From Candidula unifasciata (taxonomy: Eukaryota > Mollusca > Gastropoda > Stylommatophora > Geomitridae), in the NCBI GenBank assembly GCA_905116865.2, contig CAJHNH020006223.1:944180-1008179 (forward strand): DNA of 64,000 nucleotides. Reading direction: 5' to 3'. Position 1 is the first letter of the stretch. The number at the start of each line of letters is the position of its first letter. Both the position numbers and the translations under genes were made by a program. Positions 10,201-19,344 of the stretch are shown piece after piece. The notes under the pieces are model-generated. The model was given only the letters and a program-made list of their open reading frames with translations. It had not been told where the DNA came from and did not search any database.

Positions 10201-12283
10201 CATCATGCCAGCTGCCTTTACTTTCCAGGACTACATCTAGTACCCACTCAAGGCTGGGTCAACCTGGGAACCAAGGTCATTAATAAGCAGCACCCCCATA
10301 TTTTGTTAAGGCATCCTGTATTCAGCCCTACTGTAGTAGATACTTTGTGAGCATACCCACACCTTTGATTAAACTTTTCCCTGTGTGGGTTCTGGGGCCC
10401 CAATATGGAGGAAAACAAGAGTAGATGCACTGCATTCCAAACAATCCTGTAGTAAAAGTAAACTAGAGGTCAGGTTGCGTCTGCCTGAAAGGCAAGGAAC
10501 CAAAGGTCTGCATACAAATATGTCAGATCTGTAAAACAGATGTGCACACAATAGCCCAGGTTCTGAAACAAGATTAAAGTCCAAAGGTGGATGAACAACC
10601 AGAAAATTCTGCCGGAGTTTACAGTAAGTTGAACATTAGAAAGAAGATTAGTCACATAAAAAAAAAAAATATTTTCATTGAAAAAAATTTATAGGAAGAT
10701 AAAGCCATGCTCAGAACACATCTTTACTTTTATATATACCAGAGCTTTTATAGTTTTCACATATCAGCATAGTTAAACTGATTAATAACCAATTGTAGTA
10801 CTCAATGCATAAAGATCTCTGTGTGGGTTCAGGAGTCCCATTAAATGAAAACAAAAACATTGTCCCCTAAGAAGCTTGTCGTAAGAGCTGACTACTTAGG
10901 GCATCTGCCTGAAAAGAAAAGAACCAACAGTCTGCATACATATAAACCAGATCTGTAAAGTGGAAGTAAAAGCACAAAACTCAAGTTTGGGATCAAGACT
11001 CTTCTTTAGAAGTGGATGAACAACCAGAAGTTTCTGCCAAAATTTACAGCCGCTTAATGCAAAGAAGATTCATAAGGAAAGGCCCAAACAACAGAGAAAA
11101 AGATAAATATGCTTTGTGGGTATTATTTAGTATATGTCTTCTAAATGTCCTTATCTTATCTAATTGTAGAATTTTTAGTTTTAAAAATAAATACTTGTTT
11201 GTTTTCATGGTACTTTAACTGTCAGAATTTTAGTTGATTTAAAACCATTCAAGCATTATACATAACTTTTTATTTTTTTAAAAAACACTTTACCACATGT
11301 GTTCCATTTCCTTTTAAATAATTAAGATGGCTGAAAGCATTATTGAAAAAACTAAAAAAAGTAAAGTGTAATACCCTATGTTAAATGTTCTTCATTTATT
11401 CTTTATTGCTAAGGTCGCTGATGCATTGCCGTTCACACAGAGAGGGGAAACCCCTACATCGCCAGCATATGCAGAAGTGGAACAGTTTGCTCACCTTAGA
11501 AAAACACTTTGGTTGTCTGCATCCGATGAAGGCTTGCGGGGATTAAAACCTCAGCCAGGAGAGCTTGTCCAGAGTGACACTGAAGTAAAGTCACCAGGCG
11601 AAAAACAGCCATATGTTTGTCTTGTGAAAACAGAGAAGCCAAAATATGGCGTGCTTAGTCGGCGTAAACATGGCAAGGATAAGCCAGATAAAGCAAAGAA
11701 TTCGGAAAACCGGAAAAGCTCCGGACCCAAGATTATAAATGCTACTGTGAATAAGCAGTCACCAAAAAGTGCTTCTGAATCTCCTAATTCACCAACTGGA
11801 ACACAGATCTCAAGTGTTGGTGATGATTCCGCCACATATGAACAGATTGATGAATTTTCCCCCATAAAAGGATCCTGTGCATTAGACCAAAGTTCACCAG
11901 CTTCAAATAAACACCAGCCTTCAAGTAAAAACATCACGGATGGCATGTCCAACAGCAGCTTGCCTGAAAATTGTTCAAAAACTCTGGGGAGAACCAAAGA
12001 CAGTACTGCTGAAAAACCCACTGACAGTCAACAGCTCAGCCCTGCACCAACAGAAACTTACTCACTGACTGCGCCAAAGAAGCCTCCTCGTCTGAATACC
12101 AGCAGCTCATTAGATTTTATTAAAGGAAGTAAGACTCTGCCAAGTAAAAGCTCAAAAGCACAAGTACAATCTTTGGGAAACAAAACTGGCTACAACAGTT
12201 TTTCTGGCAAGGATGTGCCTCAGGCAACTGGCATTGTGAAAAATGGGATTAAAAAGTTTGAGCAGAGTATTTCCTTAACATAA
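1214..12283 (+). CDS. Partial gene: single-pass membrane receptor with ITAM-type tail (4 exons)
   Basis: Exons 1214-1261, 5056-5131, 6357-6492 and 11414-12283 join in one open frame. Intron phases match at each junction (1, 2, 0), donors are gtaagt, gtaagt and gtgtgt, and acceptors follow pyrimidine tracts. The product starts as an extracellular stem, passes through one hydrophobic helix and ends in a tail of about 335 residues rich in Ser, Pro and Lys. The tail has YKYI, YCEV, YAEV, YVCL, YGVL and YEQI motifs, and YVCL/YGVL have ITAM spacing. This suggests signalling through Src/Syk-type kinases and SH2 proteins at the plasma membrane; that role is inference. The ligand-binding part lies before the window. 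I recognise no named family. Confidence 0.8.
1440..2149 (+). pseudogene. RNase H domain of a 5'-truncated LINE, copy 1
   Basis: The frame reads DLIIHTDG, then a TAA at 1526, then an open stretch to 2149. RNase HI landmarks are in order: the TDG aspartate (1520), MRMEVEAVTAALRWL (catalytic Glu), IVTDSESM (Asp) and GNEQADKLAGSA (last Asp). A C-terminal tail follows (GTISIGTLRWLL, then WECPKYC) typical of this LINE family. The stop inside the active-site motif and a run of ten G at about 1555 show decay. It lies in intron 1 of the receptor gene in the same orientation. Confidence 0.85.
2200..2560. other. Intronic spacer, nothing recognised
   Basis: This is AT-rich sequence between two RNase H fragments. 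I see no coding, structural RNA or repeat signal. Confidence 0.5.
2566..3557 (+). pseudogene. RNase H domain of a LINE, copy 2, nearly intact
   Basis: The first part (to 2799) matches the linker before RNase H (GDRLKRGKSWLGRAENVFRQ). A TGA at 2800 breaks it, and the frame then runs open from 2803 to 3537. All four RNase HI acids are present: YTDGS, MTMEVMAV, LSDSMSM and GNERADRLA. The tail has GTISHRTLGFIL and a WTCPECN zinc-like end. The copy ends in a short (AACT)n repeat at 3526-3557, probably the LINE 3' tail. The best preserved of the RNase H copies here, it is still 5'-truncated with no reverse transcriptase. Confidence 0.85.
3606..3850. repeat. ~36-bp minisatellite, about 7 degenerate copies
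   Basis: The phrase GGTACTCACCACAAAGTG followed by TTTAAAAAGGTGCC recurs about every 36 bp with substitutions and small indels. It starts just after the (AACT)n tail of the preceding LINE copy. Confidence 0.8.
3955..4655 (+). pseudogene. RNase H end of an I/Jockey-like LINE with (GAA)n tail
   Basis: An early frame reads YDAEVQAIIIAAEML (catalytic Glu region). After a frameshift, the frame 4169-4447 reads VRGVPGNERADEVAKES, the last RNase H motif. It continues with EQAIILQFRTRNRLHSHM, typical of the region after RNase H in this LINE group. Several stops and frameshifts follow. The copy ends in (GAA)n at about 4637-4653, as does the better copy ending at 23,232, which supports the 3' boundary. 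It is a different LINE family from the copies at 1440 and 2566. Confidence 0.75.
4721..4990 (+). mobile_element. tRNA-derived SINE, family A
   Basis: The 5' part is a tRNA-like head with a box B-like GGGTTCGTCC. The body contains GGCGTGATGTTGACCACATC and CTTGTGCCGATGGTC, and the tail has GCCTAAAGGCGTGGAAAAGG followed by T/A-rich sequence. The same body recurs at many places in the window on both strands, which defines the family. Confidence 0.8.
5056..5131 (+). CDS. Receptor exon: transmembrane helix
   Basis: The acceptor is aaaatgtttcag and the donor gtaagtg. The exon encodes Val (split codon), then LIIMLSIISGISAVLLIILI and VVCV, then a split Arg. The run of about 24 hydrophobic residues is a textbook single transmembrane segment, followed by Arg-Cys-Arg across the next junction, which fits the cytoplasmic side by the positive-inside rule. 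Length is 76 bp (phases 1 and 2), and it joins both neighbours without a stop. Cysteines at the inner edge could be acylated; that is speculation. Confidence 0.8.
5415..5530. repeat. ATT-rich imperfect trinucleotide tract
   Basis: Repeated ATT/ACT triplets (TATTATTACTATTATT-like) form low-complexity sequence in intron 2 of the receptor gene. Confidence 0.7.
5825..5937 (+). pseudogene. LINE C-terminal scrap
   Basis: The translation RRWRYIGHILRRKQQTITRQ followed by TLKWTTEGLKRRK matches the conserved post-RT tail (W-IGH-LR, then ALRW-P-GKR-RGRP) of one LINE group. About 110 bp remain, abutting a SINE on its 3' side. Confidence 0.65.
5938..6193 (-). mobile_element. SINE family A, nearly full length
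   Basis: Read on the minus strand it has the fullest tRNA-like head in the window: box A-like TGGCTTAGCAGC and box B-like GGGTTTGCTCC. The shared body and the GCCTAAAGCGTGGAAAAA tail follow. It is a good reference copy for the family. Confidence 0.85.
6357..6492 (+). CDS. Receptor exon: membrane-proximal cytoplasmic tail
   Basis: The acceptor is tttgtttttgctccag and the donor gtgtgt. The first base completes the Arg codon begun in the transmembrane exon. Then 45 codons run open from CRLLQASQTEGVFSDP to LADGYCE, ending in phase 0. The tail includes KYISSLEPE and the Tyr of YCEV, whose Val is the first residue of the next exon. The neighbouring region has acidic and Ser/Pro-rich character typical of receptor tails. 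The phase match to both neighbours is the main evidence. Confidence 0.77.
6600..6919 (+). pseudogene. Reverse transcriptase fragment of the RNase H LINE family
   Basis: The frame near 6653-6916 reads TLKYLCVTFDRRKG, then GPKALKVMATVDVEQGVIYT and AIEYGAWMLTVSKT. This matches the thumb side of a LINE reverse transcriptase, including the conserved K-LGVTFD block. It leads directly into the tandem array that follows, so the two are one inserted element. No catalytic RT motif is present. Confidence 0.75.
6920..8190. repeat. 54/55-bp tandem array grown from LINE coding sequence, ~23 copies
   Basis: The unit contains ACCGTTGCTGACAGACATCG and GCAGGCTGGATACTATCTTA. Units with CATGGCAAC are 54 bp (18 codons); units with CTATGCCAAC are 55 bp and shift the frame. 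Translated, a unit reads MATVADRHRLLQAGYYLS, matching the region between reverse transcriptase and RNase H in this LINE family. LINE sequence flanks both sides: reverse transcriptase on the left and linker plus RNase H on the right. The array is therefore an internal expansion of one element. Confidence 0.9.
8190..9062 (+). pseudogene. Linker and RNase H domain of the same LINE, decayed
   Basis: After the array, DTEHILHRQLDTVKGDGLKR, a stop, then SWMAQDEKTIKRVC lead to an RNase H start reading VIIYTDASVARGRKSGWGF. The MRMEVEVV glutamate motif is present, followed by an A-run frameshift at about 8622. A later GVFGNE remnant marks the last motif. The end resembles the SIGTLRWLL tail. Multiple stops and shifts make it non-functional. 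Confidence 0.8.
9066..9212 (+). mobile_element. SINE family A, 5'-truncated
   Basis: It starts in the body at GGGTGCAGTCCCAGG and keeps the CATCACCTATCTTGTGCCGA block and the ATGCCTAAAGGCGTTGAAAA tail. It sits directly on the decayed 3' end of the RNase H LINE. Confidence 0.8.
9215..10100. other. Intronic spacer with a possible LINE (TGA)n tail
   Basis: Mostly unique-looking AT-rich sequence. GATTGATGATGATGATGATA at about 9690-9712 resembles the 3' tail of the LINEs seen elsewhere here, but no coding remnant supports it. Confidence 0.4.
10107..10286 (-). mobile_element. SINE family A, head missing
   Basis: On the minus strand it reads AGGTTGACCCAGCCTTGAGT, then the body and the GCCTGAAAGCATGGAAAAGG tail. 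The tRNA-like head is absent. Confidence 0.75.
10376..10627 (-). repeat. Interspersed repeat D, copy 1
   Basis: An unclassified repeat of about 250 bp. On the minus strand it begins near GTAAACTCCGGCAGAAT, contains TGTATGCAGACCTTTGGTTC and CTTTCAGGCAGACGC, and ends near GGGGCCCCAGAACCCACA. At least seven copies are in this window. Its origin is unknown; some copies sit next to SINE A or RNase H LINE 3' ends. Confidence 0.7.
10812..11054 (-). repeat. Interspersed repeat D, copy 2
   Basis: Same landmarks and orientation as the copy about 435 bp upstream. It includes TCAGGCAGATGCCCTAAGTA and GACAAGCTTCTTAGGGGACA on the minus strand. The two copies lie in tandem orientation in intron 3 of the receptor gene. 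Confidence 0.7.
11414..12283 (+). CDS. Receptor terminal coding exon: ITAM-bearing tail
   Basis: The acceptor ctttattgctaag is followed by 289 codons and TAA. The exon starts in phase 0 with VADALPFTQRGETPTSPAYA. Tyrosine motifs in order are YAEV, YVCL (Tyr codon 11612), YGVL (11645), YEQI, YSLT and YNSF. YVCL and YGVL are separated by seven residues, which fits the ITAM rule YxxL-x(6-8)-YxxL. PKKPPR fits a class II SH3 ligand (PxxPxR). The rest is Ser/Thr/Pro/Lys-rich and looks disordered. No kinase or other folded domain is visible. Its length and continuous frame amid decayed transposons argue for a real, constrained exon. Function in phosphotyrosine signalling is inferred from motifs alone. 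Confidence 0.87.
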   Translation, partial: VADALPFTQRGETPTSPAYAEVEQFAHLRKTLWLSASDEGLRGLKPQPGELVQSDTEVKSPGEKQPYVCLVKTEKPKYGVLSRRKHGKDKPDKAKNSENRKSSGPKIINATVNKQSPKSASESPNSPTGTQISSVGDDSATYEQIDEFSPIKGSCALDQSSPASNKHQPSSKNITDGMSNSSLPENCSKTLGRTKDSTAEKPTDSQQLSPAPTETYSLTAPKKPPRLNTSSSLDFIKGSKTLPSKSSKAQVQSLGNKTGYNSFSGKDVPQATGIVKNGIKKFEQSISLT

Positions 12284-12364
12284 GAAACAATTATTACAGC
12301 ATGAACACACTTAAAGAATGGATTATTATTGTGTACTTACTATGTGAGTGATACTGTGATTAGT

Positions 12365-12628
12365 AAGTAAAGTAAAAAAAAACATTTTCACACTTTTTGT
12401 GCACTGGGCATCTAGTGCTAGACCTACATTTGTTATAGACCAATCAGCATTCAGTGGGTGATGCGGTCAACACTGGCCACCTTTATTTCCCAGGACATTA
12501 CCTGGTAGCCAGTTAGGCTGGTTCAAACTAGCAGTCAAGGTCACTTGGAAAAAAATTCATTCTTCATGTGGATTTGAATTCTTGACCTTTGAGCCAGCAG
12601 GTGAGGTTCTAGCCACTGGTTTGAGGGC
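12365..12628 (-). mobile_element. SINE family A, nearly full length, diverged
   Basis: It lies about 80 bp after the receptor stop codon, so it may be in the 3' UTR. On the minus strand it has a degenerate head, the body TGACCGCATCACCCACTGAA and the ATAACAAATGTAGGTCTAGC block. No polyadenylation signal was found between the stop codon and the SINE. Confidence 0.75.
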
Positions 12629-12629
12629 A

Positions 12630-13370
12630 CATAAATTTAGAAATCTATAACCACAAATTTGTATTATTTTAAACAGTAAGTGATGTTGTTAAATATGTTG
12701 TTGTTAACAAATTAGATCATTTCAACATTTGGGGCCATATAAAAATGGCAGCACCACCAAGTATTGTCTTATTAGAATTCTAGCATTATCCTTCACAGAA
12801 TATTGTTTTCATCACAGGCCACCAGAAAGCCTTACGGGATCCATCTCTGTTTCTCTGTTTCATGTAAGAGGGGTCTTCAAATGTGAACCTTAAGAATATG
12901 ATAGTAATTACAATAATAACCATGTTGTCTTGTAACCTGTGAGTGCTGTTGTTAAGGATGTTATACAACTCGCTGCAACCCACGGCCGGTGTTCAAAACT
13001 GGACAGTTCCTGGAGTTCTCCCAGCCTCTAGGTAATAGGTACCAGAGTTAACATTCTGGGGTAAATGGAGGAATGTCGCTATAGCTACGGAGTTGCGTGC
13101 GGATGGCAACACAGGCAGACAGTTTCTTATCAGCTGTCCGTTCTTGTGGCAGAGCACTTATGGTTTATAACCGTGTGCAATGATGCTGTTTCACATCTCC
13201 CGACTTTACTTTTATTCATTTGTTAGTCTTAAATATTCAGACTGTTTCATGCGTAGACGTTTAGCAGCTGATGCCTAATCCAAACATAAGTATAAGCACC
13301 AAGAAACAGATTATAAACAGCAAATTCATACCAACACTCTGCTAACAGTGTCAGACTTGGACATTATGAA
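12630..13370. other. Spacer, nothing recognised
   Basis: No coding or repeat signal that I can name. It may include the receptor 3' UTR. Confidence 0.4.
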
Positions 13371-13374
13371 AGGT

Positions 13375-13760
13375 TAACCAACATACAATTACCATATGTG
13401 AAATTAGATGCCTGAGAGATGCCGCCAACTTACCCATCCAAGACAAAGTTAGAAATTATATTATCAGACAGACTATGGGAACAACCCGCTGCAGCAGATG
13501 CATTGAAAAATGGAAGATCAGATGGTTTGGTCATGTAGTAAGAATGTAGCAAGAACTACCAACGCAGGTGCCACACCTGAAAAGATCTGATGTAAAGGCA
13601 AGAGGTCGCCCAAGGAGAACATGGACTGATAACATTAAAGAGCTTCTACATTGTCATGGAAGGACAATAGCCATTGCTGCCCATCTAGCAATGGATCGCA
13701 AACTGTTCCTCCCCAAGTCACTTAATGGCAAAAGTGAGAATTGATGATGATGATGATGAT
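13375..13760 (+). pseudogene. LINE C-terminal fragment with (TGA)n tail
   Basis: The translation includes CIEKWKIRWFGHVVRM, a stop, then ARGRPRRTWTDNIKELLHCH and AMDRKLFLPKSLNGKSEN. This is the conserved C-terminus of a LINE polyprotein. The copy ends in (TGA)n at about 13,742-13,760. The DRKLFLP-SL end is the same sequence from which the 120-bp array at 38.5-39.2 kb is built. It is 5'-truncated with one internal stop. Confidence 0.8.
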
Positions 13761-13769
13761 GTCCAGTCA

Positions 13770-14510
13770 GAAATTAACTACAAAGCAAAATGCATTAGTT
13801 TAATACTTTCTAGGAAACAATATATGCTGTGTTGTGTATTAAAATACATAGTCATATTTTGTTTTAATATGCTAAGACCAAATGTAAAAGTTATCACATG
13901 TTGTCTAATACACAAGTTCAATAGCTGGTCACACATGTTGTTTGACATGACTGAGTTATGGATATGATGGAGTTATGGATAATCTTATTTTAATTTTGAG
14001 TATAAATTAAGAATCTACATGATGGATTTTCCAGTTTACGTCATGGTCATGGTTATTTGTTTTATTTTTCAGACTGATTCTGTATATAGATATACAGGAC
14101 AAAATGGCTGTAGTTATTATTTTAAAACTGATTATGGTAGACTTTTATTTTTTAAACTGATTATAGTTTATACGTCCCTATTTGTCATCTGGGCAGTCCC
14201 ATTTTTAGAAGTGCTCATTGGTACGTTAGAAAAGAAACAAAAAACAGTAGCATTCTTCCATTTTTATAAGAATCTAGTAACAAGCTAGAGAATAGACCTT
14301 ACACTTATATTTGTATCTGTAGACCTTATTAAATTTCAAAGTTTTAGATGCTTTTGATGCCTGGGATTTCTTACTAGGAATATTCATTGTAGCATGTTTT
14401 GTCATACATTTTTTGGTTACAGTAGCTTTGGGTTTAATATTATTGTCAGTGAGTAACTAACCCTTTTAGTGTGGTCAGCTACAAACAGTGGGGTTGACAT
14501 AAAATTTACT
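13770..14510. other. AT-rich spacer, nothing recognised
   Basis: Short open frames here show no family features. I see no RNA gene or repeat. Confidence 0.4.
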
Positions 14511-14515
14511 TGCTT

Positions 14516-14643
14516 GGGATGTCCCATTTTCGGCTCAAAATATTAGTGGGATGTCTCATTTTTGGCTCAAAATATTAGTGGGATGTCCCATTTTTGGCTC
14601 AAAATATTAGTGGGATGTCCCATTTTCAGCTCAAAATATTATG
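14516..14643. repeat. 32-bp minisatellite, 4 copies
   Basis: The unit GGGATGTCCCATTTTTGGCT followed by CAAAATATTAGT is repeated four times with few substitutions. Confidence 0.9.
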
Positions 14644-15109
14644 CTCACCATAATTATGGTGGTAGACTTTTAAAATCTATACTAGAGAGAAAAGTTAAAA
14701 ACAAGAAAGCAAGAAGTTAACAATAATACAGGTAGAAATGACAGCATCAAATGGTGAATGAAAATCCGCCTGAGAGAGTAAGTATGCTACGAAGATAAGA
14801 GAAGGAGAATGTTGGAGATCCATTGCAGCCAACCTTTATTGTGGAGATGGCACCTGATTGATTGGTAAAAAGAGGGATTATGAATCACGCTGTCTTTATG
14901 TAGAAGAAATTTACGTTAGTGCAGACTGCTAATTCTTGTAAGACTAAAATTATAAACAGATTACCATAAACAATAATTGCCTAAAACTGTTTTTTTGGTT
15001 TTTCACACTTTTGGTATTTTCACATTGTAACTCATAAATGCAGTGGAAATCTGGCAGTTATTGGGAAAATACTACCTAAAACATGAAATTATAGCTTCCC
15101 CACACCCAT

Positions 15110-15210
15110 AGACAGACAGACAGACAGACGCACACATGAACATGAACACGAAAACACAAACACAAATGTGCGCGTGCACACACACACAGAGAAAGAGAGA
15201 GAGAGAATGA
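15110..15210. repeat. Compound microsatellites (CAGA)n, (CA)n, (GA)n
   Basis: CAGACAGACAGACAGACG is followed by CACACACACACA and GAGAGAGAGAGA tracts. Confidence 0.85.
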
Positions 15211-15317
15211 CTGCAGGTTGCTTCATAAACATAGGGTGACCTAATTGCTATTCAGTTGAACAGGACTTGCTCCTATTTGATTCTCGTCCATGAGATGTTA
15301 ATCTCATGGACAGCAGT

Positions 15318-15515
15318 CTTAGAGGGAAACAATTACCTAACCCAGTCTGAAAACATGAAAAGCCATTCAGAAATGCCTTGAGGGGAACAATTACCTGACA
15401 GTCCTAGAGGGAAACAATTATCTGACCTGGCCTGAAAACATGAAAAGCCATTCAGAAATGGCTTGAGGGGAACATTTACCTGACCTGGCCTAAAAACACA
15501 AAAAGCCATTCATTC
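15318..15515. repeat. ~100-bp direct repeat with nested shorter motif
   Basis: AGAGGGAAACAATTA-CTGACC followed by TGAAAACATGAAAAGCCATT and CAGAAATG-CTTGAGGGGAA recurs about two and a half times, with a shorter internal echo. Confidence 0.8.
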
Positions 15516-15847
15516 ATGAGATATTTAGAAATAATCTTTACTTGTATTACTATTTATAAAAAGGATTGCCTGCATGCATACTGTCTATTCCCTCTGGGCT
15601 TCTGTCTGAAATGTTTGACATCCTGAGATCAGAAGATCTCAGTTTGGATGGCAAACTAACAGAGCCTGAAGGTCTGACACCGTGAGACAGAAGAACCTCA
15701 ATGCTGATGGTAGAGTAACAGGGCAAGCCCAGATGCCCTGTTCAACCTCCAAGGAAGTTATATAATTATGGCACCTGTATCAAACACACCAGCACAGTAT
15801 TACCTGCAGTATGTGAAATAAGAATTTCAGTGGAAAGCAGCACAGGG

Positions 15848-16175
15848 GGGAGCTGAGTGGTCTCGAGGTGGCATCCACCTTGAGTTCTGGAGGTCCAGGC
15901 CCAGTGAAAGCTGGGATTTTTTTAATGGACTTCAGGTAATTTTCCCTCGTCTCTGGGTAGTAATATCAGGCCTCTGCGTGTTTTGTTGAGCACATATAAA
16001 GAATTCATTGGCAGTTGGAAATTGAAATGAGTAGTCTAACAACACTGCCTGGGCAAAAGGTTGGAGTTAAAAATCTACCCAAAGTATTTCAGGTTCCTCA
16101 CTGGTGCTTCGGAGTTTGTGCATTGCAATGAGTCTTCGGACCCGCGCTTGAGTTAGAAGTAGAACGAAGCACTTA
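15848..16175 (+). mobile_element. tRNA-derived SINE, family C, copy 1
   Basis: The head has GAGTGGTCTCGAGG and a box B-like GGTCCAGGCCC. The body carries CCAAAGTATTTCAGG-TCCTC and ends GAGTTAGAAGTAGAACG. It aligns along its length with the copy at 27,636. Confidence 0.75.
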
Positions 16176-16179
16176 TGGG

Positions 16180-17035
16180 TTACCACCTTTATGCCATGAT
16201 GTTGATCGTTGTTTAAACAGAATAAAAACAGGAAACTTCAGATACTGTCAGAACAAGTCTCCCTTCAGTGAATGCTTTGGTGTTTTCACTTCATAACAAT
16301 CAGTTTTTGATTATATGTAAAGTATCAACGATTATGTCAAGTATTTTATTTTTAGATTTGGTCAAAGCAAATTATGAATGTGAGGACTTCTAGCCAATAT
16401 GAGCAATGGCTGCCTGAAGAGTTCTTTGTTTCCAGCCAGGTTTTGCTGATGCACATTCCCTGTTTCTGGACCGGGAGTCCAAAGGTTCCATTTCCCAGAG
16501 GCTGAGTGCTTAGTTTGACACTGTGAACAGTGGATTTAATGTGGAATGTTTTTTTTTTCTGTTCCTGTGGCATGTTGTTGACTACTCAGATGGTGGGTGG
16601 CTTTTGTAATTGATCATTTAAACCAATAGTGAGCTGTAGTTCTGGAGGGGGACCATTTTTGTTGGCACATCTGACAGCTGCCTTATGCATGCTTTCTTTA
16701 GATATGCAAGTTTTGAGATTCTGCGGGGACTCACAAGTTTTTCACTAGTTTTGACATATTGCAACAAAGGACATTTTATGTAATTTTCACTGTCACAGAT
16801 ATTGGGAAACCCGTCTTTAGCGATATTGAAACCTAGACTAATTAATATTACTGAAATTCGGCTATACTTTTAGCCATTTTGAAAGTACTGCACTTCGATA
16901 TTTTATAATGATTGTTCCCTTTTAAGTGCCATCGGCAGAATAACCAGACAGTTAAATTGAGAATCATGAATATATTTTCACAGAAGTAAGAAGACAAACA
17001 GAAGGATGAGGCACTAGATGGAAGATAGTCTACAT
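16180..17035. other. Spacer, nothing recognised
   Basis: No convincing coding, RNA or repeat feature. Confidence 0.4.
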
Positions 17036-17219
17036 CAGTGATTTCCAGTTTGTTGTCCATGGACCCCTGGAAGTTCATGTGACACATTTGAGGAGTGTAT
17101 GCTATCATTTATGAAAACACAAACCCTCATCTTTAGAATTCAATCCTTTTTTATATAGTAATTTCACACTTTCCCTGAGGAGCCAGTTACAATTGTGAAC
17201 CCTAGTTTGTCCACCCCTG
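17036..17219. mobile_element. Possible hAT-type MITE
   Basis: The left end CAGTGATTTCCAGTTTGTTG and the reverse complement of the right end, CAGGGGTGGACAAACTAGGG, share the hAT-like CAG-G-TT--CAAACT pattern. ATGGACCCCTGG follows, as in many hAT MITEs. The flanking 8 bp match at only about five positions, so the boundaries are uncertain. Confidence 0.45.
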
Positions 17220-17544
17220 GTCAAGACACTACACTGCAGTGGCTCCCACCTGATTATAAAGTGTTAAAATGTTCAGGATGAATTGGTTCACACATTTTGG
17301 AAAAATAATTACAGAAAATATTAGATGGCAAATGGAAAGTCAGTGACTTTAACATATCGGAATGTGTAATAACTCTCTTGAAAGAATTTAACCTATGTGT
17401 TACCTGAGCTAATCTCTGAGTGTCAGACATGCACCTTTACTTCAGCTGATAAGGGCAACATCACAGCATCAAAGATGAGGTTCATAGAAGAATTGAGGAG
17501 GGATAAGGAAGAATTAAATTACAAATCAAGAAATTAGAAGACGG

Positions 17545-17725
17545 ACCCAAGGTTTAAGACACTGGACTCTCGTGCTGGCATCGAATCCTCAGTAAGGTTG
17601 GGGATTTGTTCCTGTCGGGGGCAAAAATAAAATTCTCACCTATGCAGTTAGTGGTGACAGCACTAGTTGTGTGGCCCTAAATCCTCGGGCTCAAAGACCA
17701 CCATGCCTACACCAAAAAAGTGGTA
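17545..17725 (+). mobile_element. tRNA-headed SINE-like copy
   Basis: GGTTTAAGACACTGGACTCT resembles a box A region, and GGCATCGAATCC about 25 bp on resembles box B. It has no match elsewhere in the window, so family membership is open. Confidence 0.5.
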
Positions 17726-17729
17726 AATA

Positions 17730-19340
17730 TGACTTTTTTTATTTTGGCAGGAAACTAGGCCTGAAACCAGTCATACAGTTTTATTAACTGGACATGTGAC
17801 AAGAATGCCCTGATACAAACTGCCACAGAGAGTCTCTCTGAAAAATAAAATAAACACAGATACACAGAAATAGTTCTGTCGGCAAGTTACTGAGTTGAGT
17901 GAATGGTGTGACACTGTGAGTCGCAGATTTCATTTGTAATGCTTTTTGACTGTGCCCAAAATAGATTGTGTTGTGAACTGCAGATTCAGAAAATGACTAG
18001 TCGCCTATTGACAGAGAACTTGTGGTGCCTTATGCAAATAACCCTGCGTGCAACTGCAGATATGTTGTATTTGCTGCCTCAATCAGTGATAAAGTGCATT
18101 TCTAGTGTAGGACTATTCGTGTTATACATTTAATGCGCACATTTGCTGTTGGATTTGCTAAGACTGTAGTCCCTGCCATTTTTTCCAAAAGGGACAGTGA
18201 TGGACATCTGTATGGGGGGGGGGGGGGCGACCCATTGCCGTGAAGTTGGAACTGTGATTACCAGAGGCAGTAATCAGGGTTATCAGACTGTCATCCTACA
18301 GAAACAGTTACCTGGAAAGTCATACCAAACAAGTCTAAAAAAATGTTGAGGTGAGATGGTTGGAGGGCCTGTGCTTAACTGGGTAATGGAAGTCAGAGGA
18401 AGTGGAAGACGAACAGTAGGCTTGGCCATTTGAAAAAGTCACATGACACCAAAAACTGTAAAGTGATAATCAAGTGAAAAAGAAAACATTTGATTATTTT
18501 CTTTGACTTCATCTCATCTTGGGGCCTCCAAGATTTTGTGGGGAATTCCCAGGAAGGTACCATAATATAGGGATGTTAGGGTTAGTTTTAGTGTTCATTT
18601 CATCTGAATGAACTAAAGTAACACGCTGAAAATGATGAGGCTAAAACGCTTACAACAGCGAACACATTCACATAGAAAGAAAATTAGTTGCTCAGTCCTT
18701 CACACAAACGAAAGTTGCACACTTTTGTATGAAAGAAAGTTTGTCGACCTGGTGCACACTTTTTCGCACATTGTATGAACACCAATTGAGGTCATGTCAC
18801 AACACCCCTACAATATAGGACTTTCCCTCGGGTACTCCTTAGGAAATTTTGGAGCCCCAGAGATGGTTTGAAATAAAAGATAAAAGAACCCACAGTGTCT
18901 AATACGTCTAAACCCTGCAGTATTACTTACAAGTTCTTGATGTGATTCATATTTGAAAAAACATTTTTTTTATGAGTCTTTATTTATGCACATGTTTATG
19001 AAGTAGACTTACATACATGCTCATATGAGTGGGACCAAAGCATAGTTGACAATGAAGTATAATGGCTGCATTTACCCAAAACTGTATTAAACAGAAACAT
19101 TTTGATCTGTGAATATAGCTCAAGTTTTTTCTCTTTAAATATCTTCAATTGATGGGTAATGATATTGTTTTTATTTGAGTGTTTTAATAAAGTTGTTTCA
19201 TACATGGATATCCCTTAAGAAATTTTATAAACAGCTTATTCATACAACAGTAGGTTACCACTGCCAAACTGGCACATTATAGAACTATATAAAATGAACG
19301 CCTGTGAGCCGAGATGCATGAGAAAAGCTGCCCGCTTAGC
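17730..19340. other. Spacer with a 13-G run, nothing else recognised
   Basis: A G homopolymer lies at about 18,216-18,228. Short open frames are not family members I know. Confidence 0.4.
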
Positions 19341-19344
19341 CCTC

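Noticed and set aside
11012..11218. A 68-residue open frame before the last receptor exon
   Set aside because: It begins inside repeat D and has no splice or family support.
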